A DNA stretch of 13,339 nucleotides from NCBI GenBank assembly GCA_002498185.1, contig DAGO01000067.1:200-13538 (forward strand), given 5' to 3'. The notes under the pieces are model-generated. The model ran no database searches. It had not been told where the DNA came from and saw only the letters and a program-made list of their open reading frames with translations. This document shows, piece after piece, positions 6,364-13,339 of this stretch; positions within the stretch are counted from its first letter, which is position 1, and each line of letters starts with the position of its first letter. Source of the DNA: Euryarchaeota archaeon UBA10. GTDB taxonomy: Archaea > Thermoplasmatota > Poseidoniia > Poseidoniales > Poseidoniaceae. The position numbers and the translations under genes were made by a program.

Positions 6364-7500
6364 ATGCAGTCGCAATTCACATTTGAACACTACCGAACTA
6401 TCAAGAATCACAACCCCCTAAGGAAACCGATGCCGAAGGAACTGGTTGCAGCCGATATTCGAGTTGCAAAGACTCTGCCTTCGAAATTCTACTACGAACA
6501 GGAGATATTCAATTTCCTCAAACCTATCTTCAGCAATTGGCAATTTGCCACCCATGATTCTGAAATGAAAACAAATTCAATCATTCCTTTGGACCATATA
6601 GAGGCAATAACAGGCGAGCCAATAATCATTGTAAGCGGCGAGAAAACACAGTGTTTGTCTAATATTTGCACACACCGAGGTATGCGTTTAGCCTTGCAAC
6701 CATGTACAAAATCAATCCTCCAATGCGAATATCATGGCCGCACATTTGACTTGAATGGAAAGATGAAACATATGCCAGAGTTTGAACAAGCGATAGGCTT
6801 CCCTAGCGAATCCGACAACTTACGCAACTTCCCAATGCACAGTTGGAATGGGATTAATTTTGTATCTCAAGAAGGCGAACTAGAATTGCCTTGGACAGAA
6901 ATTGGAAACCGGTTTGATTTTCTAGATATCGAATCATTTGTCCACGACTCATCTCGCGACCGCGACCATTCGATTAATGCAAATTGGATGCTTTATGTTG
7001 ACAACTATCTCGAAGGCTTCCATATTCCATTTGTCCATCCAGAATTGAATCAAGCATTGGACTACTCGGGGTATTCAACGGAAGTTTTCGAAGGCGGAGT
7101 ATTACAAATCGGAAAAGCATCGAAAGGGGATATGAAGTTTAATTTGCCGAAAGACCACCCGGATTATGGCCAAGATATTGCCGCATATTATTTGTGGCTA
7201 TTTCCTAATATGATGTTCAATTTTTATCCATGGGGACTTTCTGTCAACATCGTAATTCCAGTCTCTCCTGAAAAGACAAGGGTTCTGTACAGGGGCTATG
7301 TAAAAGACGACACGCTAGCGCAAAAAGGAGCCGGCTCCATTTTAGATACAGTTGAAATCCAGGACCAGAACATCATTGAGCAGGTGCACAAGTCAATGCG
7401 CTCCAAAGCATATGATAGAGGAAGGTACTCTCCTACTAGAGAACAAGGAGTACATCATTTCCACAGAATCATTTCAAAAATTTATGAGAAAAACCGGTGA
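6364..7500 (+). CDS. Rieske non-heme iron oxygenase, alpha subunit (carnitine monooxygenase-like)
   Basis: A 378-residue oxygenase component. The Rieske [2Fe-2S] ligands are C102-x-H104 and C121-x2-H124, separated by 16 residues. The catalytic domain has the mononuclear iron ligands H220 and H225 in LEGFHIPFVHP, and D334 in EIQDQN. The residue bridging electrons between clusters is E217 rather than the usual Asp. E, H, H and D at these spacings match CntA of carnitine monooxygenase (E205, H208, H213, D323), pointing to a quaternary-amine or related small substrate rather than an aromatic ring. No reductase gene is in the window. The start is not settled: ATG 6364 gives an N-terminal length close to CntA, whereas ATG 6430 (codon 23) has AAGGA five bases upstream and leaves room for divergent promoters. 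The next gene begins four bases after the stop. Confidence 0.9.
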   Translation: MQSQFTFEHYRTIKNHNPLRKPMPKELVAADIRVAKTLPSKFYYEQEIFNFLKPIFSNWQFATHDSEMKTNSIIPLDHIEAITGEPIIIVSGEKTQCLSNICTHRGMRLALQPCTKSILQCEYHGRTFDLNGKMKHMPEFEQAIGFPSESDNLRNFPMHSWNGINFVSQEGELELPWTEIGNRFDFLDIESFVHDSSRDRDHSINANWMLYVDNYLEGFHIPFVHPELNQALDYSGYSTEVFEGGVLQIGKASKGDMKFNLPKDHPDYGQDIAAYYLWLFPNMMFNFYPWGLSVNIVIPVSPEKTRVLYRGYVKDDTLAQKGAGSILDTVEIQDQNIIEQVHKSMRSKAYDRGRYSPTREQGVHHFHRIISKIYEKNR

Positions 7501-7504
7501 TAAT

Positions 7505-7882
7505 ATGGAAGATACGCCTTTGCTAACTATGACCAAATCTCGTATCGTAGGCGAGCAACCAGAGATCTCAGACGAATCAAAAGCGCTTCTAGGCACACTT
7601 TCTGGTCTTTGCTCATTCCATTCTTGCGAAGATTTAGCCAGCTTCTTGTTCACCGATATGTTCAGGCAATTAGTCGGTGAGGGAGAGCCATGGATTATTT
7701 TTGAAATCGGTGTCTACAAAGATCATACCAAAACGATAGAATCAATCCCTGTTCATGACGGAATAACTCTTGCCGATGGAGCAATGACGGGAGGCATTCC
7801 TGGAAATCTTACAGTAGTGAAATCCCAAGATGAATGTTCTGAAACTCTTTCAATTTGGCACAACTATGTGATAAACGAGTAA
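7505..7882 (+). CDS. hypothetical protein coupled to the Rieske oxygenase, 125 residues
   Basis: A 125-residue acidic protein starting MEDTPLLTM. Its ATG comes four bases after the oxygenase stop, and GGTGA, formed by the last codons and stop of that gene, acts as ribosome-binding site four bases ahead. This strongly suggests translational coupling. A central segment (about 57-72, EGEPWIIFEIGVY) looks like beta strands; three cysteines (C36, C41, C111) are present; there are no membrane helices or recognised motifs. It shows neither a ferredoxin-type Cys pattern nor FAD/NAD motifs, so it is not the reductase. It could be a small beta-type or accessory subunit, but it is not recognisably related to the known ring-hydroxylase beta subunits, which are longer (about 160-190 residues). 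Function unknown. Confidence 0.75.
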   Translation: MEDTPLLTMTKSRIVGEQPEISDESKALLGTLSGLCSFHSCEDLASFLFTDMFRQLVGEGEPWIIFEIGVYKDHTKTIESIPVHDGITLADGAMTGGIPGNLTVVKSQDECSETLSIWHNYVINE

Positions 7883-7921
7883 AGCGATTCTTTGAAAGGG
7901 AGCCTACGGCCCCATTAAACC

Positions 7922-7931
7922 GGAGAGAGGT
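7922..7931 (+). promoter_or_regulatory. ribosome-binding site of aceE
   Basis: A purine-rich run GGAGAGAGGT ends two bases before ATG 7934; its first GGAG is eight bases from the ATG. Unlike several leaderless genes here, aceE therefore seems to have a short leader. A weak AT-rich block (CTTTGAAAG, near 7889-7897) may be its TATA element. Confidence 0.45.
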
Positions 7932-7933
7932 CC

Positions 7934-10609
7934 ATGGGCGACGACAATTTCCGCGATGTTCTGCCCGACCCTGACCCGGAGCAGACACTTGAATGGCAAG
8001 AAGCGATTCGTGCCGTAAGCGATGCCTTGGGTCCTGAAAGGGCGCACAGATTGCTGATGCAGACAATAGGAGCTGCTAGGGAAGAAGGCGTAGATATCGA
8101 TGTGGTCAATACTCCATACCTCAATACAATTCATCCCTCACAACAGCCACAATACCCCGGTGATTTGGAGATGGAAAAACGCATTCATGGAATCATTTCA
8201 TGGAATGCAATGATGATGGTAACTAGAGCGAATAAAGCAAATGATGGCATCGGCGGCCACATCTCTACCTTTGCATCAAATTCACATTTATGGGAAGTAG
8301 GACAGAACCACTACTACAGAGGCAAAGATCTGGATGGATGGGGCGACCATGTTTACTGGCAAGGGCATGCAAGCCCTGGAGTTTATTCCCGCGCATGGCT
8401 AGAAGGCCGACTCACAAGAGAGAACATTGACAACTTCAGAATTGAGTGCGATGGAAACGGACTCTCTTCATATCCGCACCCAAGATTGATGCCTGATTTC
8501 TGGGAGTACCCTAGTGTTTCAATGGGCCTTGGTGGGATGACAGCAATTCACACCGCTCGATTCAACAGATACCTTTCCAGCCGCGGTCTTGCTGATACTT
8601 CGAACTCGAGGGTTTGGTACACTATGGGTGACGGAGAATCCGACGAACCAGAGTCTCTTTCTCAACTAACTCTTGCATCTCGTGAAAATCTGAACAATGT
8701 AATTATGGTGATGAACTGTAATCTACAGAGATTGGATGGTCCGGTAAGAGGCAATTCAAAGATCGTTCAAGAATTAGAAGGAAGATTCAGAGGCTCTGGA
8801 TGGAACGTAATCAAGATTCTTTGGGGTTCGATGTGGGACGACCTATTTGCTCGTGATTCTGAAGGAGCGCTTGCTAACAGACTGCAAGAATTAGTCGATG
8901 GTGACGAGCAGAGAATTTTCACGAGTGATGCTGCAACATTCAGGAATGAATTATTCAACACGCCTCAACTGAAAGCCATGGTCGCTCATCTGAGCGACGA
9001 AGATTTGGAAGCATTGGCATCAAATCTTGGAGGTCATGATATGGTGAAAATCAATGCAGCATATGCTGCTGCTGAAGCAAGTGGTGACAAACCAACAATC
9101 ATTCTTGCACGTACAATCAAGGGATACGGATTAGGTCCTGCATTTGCAGGAAGAAATTCCACTCACGGCAAAAAGAAAGCAGATGTTGACAGCATCAAAT
9201 GGATGCGTGACGACCTAGGGCTTTCTTTCACTGATGAAGAGTTGGAAGGATTTCCATTCATCAATCCTGATGATGAACCAGAAGCTGTAGCCTATCTCAA
9301 GGAAAGAAGAAATGCACTTGGCGGATTTTGTCCGGAAAGGAGAGCACCTCCTAGTGAGCTTACCCCGCCTGGCGCTGAAGGGTATTCTACGTTTGATGAG
9401 GGTACAAAGGGAGATATGCAAGTTTCCACAACCATGGCCTTTGTGCGATTACTTAGCGGTTTGATGAAGGACAAATCAATCGGTAAGAGGGTTGTTCCAA
9501 TTGTGCCTGATGAAGCTAGAACTTTCGGTATGGATCCTCTGTTTGCACAGTTCGGAATATACCATCCAGAGGGGCAATTGTACACCCCAGTTGACCACAA
9601 GATGTTGATGAAATACAAGGAGAGTGAGAAGGGGCAACTCTTCGAAGAAGGTATCTCTGAAGCGGGAGCAATGTCGACATTTATTGCAAGCGCAACATCT
9701 TACTCAACCCAAGGCAGTCCTACAATCCCATTCTACATCTTCTACAGTATGTTTGGATTCCAAAGGGTCGCTGATTTGGTTTGGTCTGCAGCAGACCAAA
9801 GAGCAAGAGGATTCATGATCGGCGCAACTAGTGGTAGGACTACACTCAACGGCGAAGGCCTGCAGCACCAAGATGGACACAGCTTGCTGATGGCTCATAC
9901 CAACCCTGCAGTCAGAGCGTACGACCCTGCATTTGCTTACGAATTAGCAACAATCATCCGTGCAGGAATCGATGAAATGTATGTTGAGGAAAAAGATGTA
10001 TTGTACTACATTGCAGTCTACAATGAGAATCATCCAATGCCTCCTAAGCCGGCAGGATCTGAAGAAGGAATTGTCAAAGGAATGTACAAACTTCGTAGCA
10101 CTCCTAAGGGAGATGGACCAATTGTAAGGTTGATCGGTTCCGGGCCAATAATGCTACAACTCTTGGCAGCGGTTGAGATTCTGGAAACATACGGAGTTCG
10201 CTCAGAAATCTATTCTGCAACCTCTTATGGGGAGTTGAGAAGAGAAGGATTAGATTGTGAACGTAATAACCGTTTGAACCCGAGCGATGCAAGGCAGATT
10301 CCGTATGTCGAGCAACTGCTTGGAGACGGAACTCATCCAACAATCGCGGTTAGTGACAATCAAATCGCAGTACCCGATATGATTAGACAATGGGTCGGTG
10401 GCGACTATTCGGTCCTAGGAACCGATGGATTCGGAAGGTCGGACACCAGGCCAAATCTTCGTAAATTCTTCGAAATAGATGCTCAAAGTATCACAATTGC
10501 CGCACTATCTTCACTGGTTAGAAGCAAAGAAATCGATGCTAAGGTATTCGATAAGGCGATGAAAGACCTAGGGATCTCTCGTGATAGGGATGATATCACA
10601 GCACTTTGA
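7934..10609 (+). CDS. aceE: pyruvate dehydrogenase E1, homodimeric type
   Basis: An 891-residue thiamine-diphosphate enzyme that decarboxylates pyruvate and acetylates the lipoyl group of E2. It matches E. coli AceE (887 residues) along its whole length. The TPP/Mg motif is GDGES (232-236; D233) with NCNLQ (261-265; N263). The glutamate that activates the cofactor is E572 in EEGISEAGA. The active-site loop histidine is probably H411 in NSTHGKKK. Strongly conserved blocks include GHASPGVY (144-151), SSYPHPRLMP (178-187), YSMFGFQR (604-611) and LGTDGFGRSD (828-837). The N-terminal region (DPDPEQTLEW, 12-21), which contacts E2 in bacteria, is present. No E2 or E3 gene lies in the window. The stop abuts the stop of the convergent nitroreductase gene with no bases between. 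This homodimeric form is mainly bacterial, so transfer is likely. Confidence 0.96.
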   Translation: MGDDNFRDVLPDPDPEQTLEWQEAIRAVSDALGPERAHRLLMQTIGAAREEGVDIDVVNTPYLNTIHPSQQPQYPGDLEMEKRIHGIISWNAMMMVTRANKANDGIGGHISTFASNSHLWEVGQNHYYRGKDLDGWGDHVYWQGHASPGVYSRAWLEGRLTRENIDNFRIECDGNGLSSYPHPRLMPDFWEYPSVSMGLGGMTAIHTARFNRYLSSRGLADTSNSRVWYTMGDGESDEPESLSQLTLASRENLNNVIMVMNCNLQRLDGPVRGNSKIVQELEGRFRGSGWNVIKILWGSMWDDLFARDSEGALANRLQELVDGDEQRIFTSDAATFRNELFNTPQLKAMVAHLSDEDLEALASNLGGHDMVKINAAYAAAEASGDKPTIILARTIKGYGLGPAFAGRNSTHGKKKADVDSIKWMRDDLGLSFTDEELEGFPFINPDDEPEAVAYLKERRNALGGFCPERRAPPSELTPPGAEGYSTFDEGTKGDMQVSTTMAFVRLLSGLMKDKSIGKRVVPIVPDEARTFGMDPLFAQFGIYHPEGQLYTPVDHKMLMKYKESEKGQLFEEGISEAGAMSTFIASATSYSTQGSPTIPFYIFYSMFGFQRVADLVWSAADQRARGFMIGATSGRTTLNGEGLQHQDGHSLLMAHTNPAVRAYDPAFAYELATIIRAGIDEMYVEEKDVLYYIAVYNENHPMPPKPAGSEEGIVKGMYKLRSTPKGDGPIVRLIGSGPIMLQLLAAVEILETYGVRSEIYSATSYGELRREGLDCERNNRLNPSDARQIPYVEQLLGDGTHPTIAVSDNQIAVPDMIRQWVGGDYSVLGTDGFGRSDTRPNLRKFFEIDAQSITIAALSSLVRSKEIDAKVFDKAMKDLGISRDRDDITAL

Positions 10610-11278
10610 TTATTCAAAGAAAATAGCGACATCATCTAGAGATTTTCTAGAAATATTTGGCACCATTGCATCTTCTGCAGGATAGCCAACTGGCATTACC
10701 AACATTGCATGTTCATGTTCAGGACGATTGAGAATGTCCCTCAGGAACCCCATAGGGGAAGGAGTATGAGTTAGGGTTACTAATCCCATGTTGTGGATTG
10801 CATGTATGAACATTCCAGCTGCAATTCCACAGGATTCTGTAGAGTAGTATGTTGGTCCGTTTTCTCCATTAGTTCTAACTCGCTTAGAATGTCTGAACAA
10901 AACGACCAACCAAGGAGCATCGGTCATGTGTTCTTTTACAGCATCAGTACCTAGTGGCCCGAGAACTTCTTGCCATGCTTCCGGCATGCGTTCAGAGTAG
11001 GTTTTCCTCTCTTCTTCCTCAGCCGCTTCTCTCATCTTTGTTTTCAATTCTGCATTACTAACTGCTACGAATGTCCAAGGCTGTAGGTGAGCACCACTTG
11101 GCGCTGTGGAGCCACAGCGTATTGCCTGCTCAACCAATTCACGAGGTACATTGCGGGAAGAAAAATGTCGAGTAGTCCTCCTTTTGTCCATATTTTCGAA
11201 CAATTCTAAAGCACGCATTTTCATTTCATTCTCAGGTAGTTCAGCCCATTCTAAGGGGATGAAACCATCCTCACTCAA
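10610..11278 (-). CDS. nitroreductase-family flavoenzyme, iodotyrosine deiodinase-like
   Basis: A 222-residue FMN enzyme. RRTTR (33-37) and TAPSGAHLQPW (58-68) are the FMN-binding blocks, and the C-terminal PVGYPAED (196-203) and RKSL (211-214) complete the family pattern. E90, Y94 and K115 have the same spacing (4 and 21 residues) as the three residues that clamp the halotyrosine zwitterion in mammalian iodotyrosine deiodinase (E157, Y161, K182 in human). This suggests reductive dehalogenation of halotyrosine or binding of a similar amino acid. The TTG start overlaps the stop of the upstream ATPase gene (TTGA), and GAGGTG stands five bases before it, so the two are coupled. Plain nitroreductase activity or another substrate is possible. 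Confidence 0.88.
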   Translation of the reverse strand: MSEDGFIPLEWAELPENEMKMRALELFENMDKRRTTRHFSSRNVPRELVEQAIRCGSTAPSGAHLQPWTFVAVSNAELKTKMREAAEEEERKTYSERMPEAWQEVLGPLGTDAVKEHMTDAPWLVVLFRHSKRVRTNGENGPTYYSTESCGIAAGMFIHAIHNMGLVTLTHTPSPMGFLRDILNRPEHEHAMLVMPVGYPAEDAMVPNISRKSLDDVAIFFE

Positions 11279-13339
11279 TTGACCACCTCAGGCATTCTCC
11301 CACGCAATCTCAACCAGGTTTCAGAACCGAAAGTCAGAGCGTACAGTGAAGCCAACCACAAAGTTGGTCGAGCCCAATACCCGTTAGGGGCATCAATTAG
11401 CAGGATGCATAACCAAGACAAAGTGACGAAGTCAAGGATCCACCTCATTCCTGCAAGAATTTGTTTAGAGTTCGATTGCATTTCAGTTAACTGAGTGTCT
11501 GTAAGTACAGCAGTAATCCCTTTCAATTTCGATAGAGCATTACCGCCGTTCCATCTAATCCTACCTAATTTGAATCTGTTCCATCCATCGATTACAAGGA
11601 ATAGAGACACCCATACGACTACAACTTCTAGTAGAGGTTCAGCTCCATACAAGTCTAAACCGTTGAAGGACCAGTATAACAATCCCCATAACCAAGCAAT
11701 AATCAGTATCTGGGACGTTTTTGCGAATTTGCTCAATTTTCGTAATAACTCTGCATCATGCGATAACAGCATTTCTAGAGAAATGACTAGACCTACGCTG
11801 AAAGTAAGAACGAAACTACCTGCAAGCCACCACCATTCTAGAGAGGAATCCCTCCATGCCAATAGCAGAGCAACCAGCGTCCAAGCCATTACCAGGGAAG
11901 TGGTTGCATTCACGGTTGCTTGCATTACATACAATGGGTCCCGCCCATCTTTGAGAACCGCTAGACCACCCATCAGTCTGACTTCAAATGCGGAATCATC
12001 CACTACTCCTTGAGCAGCAGCAGTCATTCCGCCAATCGATTTCAGTCGAGCAGATTCGACTAGGCCTTCAGCCTCTTCACCGGAATCCCCGCCACTCCAC
12101 TTAGAACCACGAGCAGCAGCAGCGGCAGCGCCCCTGCCTCTGCTTCGGCCCTTTCCAGCACTTCTGGCTTTAGCCCAAGCTCTAATCTCAGGAGTTGTGA
12201 CATCCTCAACTTGGTCTTCATTTAGCGGCGCTCCGTGGTCTGTGTACAACCATCGACATTGTATTGGAATGGGAGCAGGGTCTACATCGGGAGCAACCAT
12301 CTGGAATTGCCCTGGGCCCAAGGTTGGCAATTGCTTGACTAAATCTTGGTCTCCGCCACTCTCTTTGAGCAAATGTCGAACCTTTTCAACATCTTGGGGT
12401 TGGGTGAATCTACCGATGAATGTTGTATTTGCTTGGGCTAAAATTTTGTAATCTACATCTGAAACGTTTTGTGTGGCTAGTACACAAGCAACACCATATT
12501 TTCTAGCCTGTTTGAATATCAATTTGATCAGGTCTTTTGCTGGCGGATTTCTTGGATGCGGTGGCAGATAAGGTGCAACTTCATCCATGAAGAATAGCAG
12601 TTTCAATTCGCCTTCAGCAGGTTGCTGAGTCAACATCCAATCGTACAGTTCACGTGCTAATTCTTGAACGAAATATTGCTTTTGAGCTTCGTCTTGAATC
12701 GTATTCAGATATACGATATTCAAGGGAACCTTTCCTGGCATTGCAGGCTCACAAAAAGAATCGATATCTATTGGAACACCATTGGAGAACAATAGCTGAT
12801 TTACACCGCTGCTGAATGCAGACAATCTTCTTGCCAAATCATTACGTGTTGATTTTGGCAACATGTCATCATAGTCACGAAGACCGTGTTCGAACATGAT
12901 TTCTTCCCATGGAGGGACTTCGGGTTTATCTTCATCATCTTCAACATCGATGAAAGCCTCTGGATAAAGTGCACGAGTGAAGTTTTCTTGTGGCTCTCTC
13001 ACTACTTTAGCCAACCCTCTAAAGTCACCTACATCAAGACCTAATCTTGTTCCATTTACTAGGATTTCATACAAGAAAGGCTTCACAACTTTGCCTTGAG
13101 TTTTCTCAACATCAAAACCAGCCAGATTACTGAAACCAGCAGCAACCATGTCCCACGCAGTGATTGCCTCTTCTGGGTCTAGATCCGCAGGCGGTGAGCG
13201 AAATGGGTCGATACACAAAGGCAAACCTTTGGAACGCAAAGGCGTCCAAATTCTAACTTCCATGGTGGAAATCAACTTCTTCATTCGGTCAACTTCTCCT
13301 CCTTGCTCGGTCAAATCTTTCTCATCAATTCCTAGAGCA
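11275..13339 (-). CDS. HerA-like (DUF853-type) ATPase with C-terminal six-helix membrane domain, 5' end cut by window edge
   Basis: The frame is open to the right edge, so the N-terminus with the Walker A loop lies outside; TTG 13314 is only the first start-like codon in the window. Counted from that codon, Walker B is FFMDE (241-245; D244, E245), preceded by an acidic helical region. It is followed by the HerA/DUF853 blocks LATQNVSDVDYK (279-290) and FIGRFTQPQDVEKVRHLL (299-316). An Arg/Ala-rich low-complexity linker (about 387-405, with six consecutive Ala) leads to a domain with six predicted membrane helices (about 468-487, 494-514, 534-551, 560-576, 624-642, 649-665). HerA-family ATPases move DNA; the membrane domain suggests anchoring at the cell envelope. 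The TGA stop overlaps the start of the dehalogenase-like gene. Role unknown; DNA partitioning or transport is a guess. Confidence 0.85.
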   Translation of the reverse strand, partial: ALGIDEKDLTEQGGEVDRMKKLISTMEVRIWTPLRSKGLPLCIDPFRSPPADLDPEEAITAWDMVAAGFSNLAGFDVEKTQGKVVKPFLYEILVNGTRLGLDVGDFRGLAKVVREPQENFTRALYPEAFIDVEDDEDKPEVPPWEEIMFEHGLRDYDDMLPKSTRNDLARRLSAFSSGVNQLLFSNGVPIDIDSFCEPAMPGKVPLNIVYLNTIQDEAQKQYFVQELARELYDWMLTQQPAEGELKLLFFMDEVAPYLPPHPRNPPAKDLIKLIFKQARKYGVACVLATQNVSDVDYKILAQANTTFIGRFTQPQDVEKVRHLLKESGGDQDLVKQLPTLGPGQFQMVAPDVDPAPIPIQCRWLYTDHGAPLNEDQVEDVTTPEIRAWAKARSAGKGRSRGRGAAAAAARGSKWSGGDSGEEAEGLVESARLKSIGGMTAAAQGVVDDSAFEVRLMGGLAVLKDGRDPLYVMQATVNATTSLVMAWTLVALLLAWRDSSLEWWWLAGSFVLTFSVGLVISLEMLLSHDAELLRKLSKFAKTSQILIIAWLWGLLYWSFNGLDLYGAEPLLEVVVVWVSLFLVIDGWNRFKLGRIRWNGGNALSKLKGITAVLTDTQLTEMQSNSKQILAGMRWILDFVTLSWLCILLIDAPNGYWARPTLWLASLYALTFGSETWLRLRGRMPEVVN
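11284..11289 (-). promoter_or_regulatory. Shine-Dalgarno GAGGTG of the deiodinase-like gene
   Basis: GAGGTG lies inside the last codons of the ATPase gene, five bases before TTG 11278. It is the strongest ribosome-binding site in the window and supports the TTG start over the in-frame ATG at codon 19. Confidence 0.65.

Noticed and set aside
7352..7504. 51-residue upstream extension of the hypothetical protein after the Rieske gene
   Set aside because: The extension overlaps the oxygenase in another frame; ATG 7505 has a ribosome-binding site and normal operon spacing.
11279..12451. Plus-strand ORFs opposite the HerA-like ATPase (11279-11494, 11495-12013, 12197-12451)
   Set aside because: They are antisense shadows with biased composition and no recognisable domain, while the minus-strand frame has clear ATPase motifs and membrane helices.
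1..13339. CRISPR array, insertion sequence, integrase or tRNA-linked attachment site
   Set aside because: I saw no regularly spaced repeats, transposase or integrase motifs, or a duplicated 3' end of the tRNA-Leu in the window.

Overview
The window reads as a gene-dense stretch of archaeal chromosome with moderate-to-low GC. The archaeal signs are a PolB2-type family-B DNA polymerase, a HerA-like ATPase, an intron-less tRNA-Leu with a TATA-like box in front of it, and several genes with a TATA-like box 25-33 bases before the start codon and little or no leader. The enzyme mix (exported peptidases, dimethylarginine hydrolase, Rieske oxygenase, halotyrosine-type flavin enzyme, bacterial-type pyruvate dehydrogenase E1) suggests a heterotrophic planktonic marine euryarchaeon such as Marine Group II/III. 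That placement is an inference from gene content, not a phylogeny. I see no insertion sequence, CRISPR array, integrase or phage gene.

Layout. Bases 1-1536 (minus strand) hold a two-gene operon: a small coiled-coil protein followed, with an 11-base overlap, by a B-family DNA polymerase of the PolB2 class that runs off the left edge. No long ATG-to-stop frame marks the polymerase; it appears as one uninterrupted minus-strand frame of 428 codons ending in a clear motif A, with the proofreading motifs degraded. A short intergenic region carries an inverted repeat and a divergent 51-codon ORF. Then come a zinc-ribbon membrane protein (1819-2499, minus) and a secreted M28-family metallopeptidase lipoprotein (2553-4145, minus). 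Divergent from the peptidase is a dimethylarginine dimethylaminohydrolase-like enzyme (4267-5076, plus), followed by tRNA-Leu(GAG) (5124-5210).

Bases 5249-6358 (minus) encode an M14/DUF2817-type zinc carboxypeptidase-like protein. Divergent from it is a Rieske oxygenase alpha subunit with a carnitine-monooxygenase-like iron site (6364-7500), tightly coupled to a 125-residue protein of unknown function (7505-7882). Next is a full-length homodimeric (AceE-type) pyruvate dehydrogenase E1 (7934-10609). Convergent with it, stop against stop, is a minus-strand pair: a HerA-like ATPase with a six-helix membrane domain at its C-terminus (11275 to beyond the right edge) and, overlapping its stop codon, an iodotyrosine-deiodinase-like nitroreductase (10610-11278).

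How they fit. The peptidases, DDAH and the Rieske enzyme all suit breakdown of protein and methylated-nitrogen compounds, with AceE feeding acetyl-CoA formation. The polymerase pair and the ATPase concern DNA. The most interesting items are the exonuclease-dead PolB2 with its small partner, the membrane-fused HerA-like ATPase coupled to a halotyrosine-type flavoenzyme, the Rieske/unknown-protein pair, and a bacterial-type AceE in an archaeal setting.
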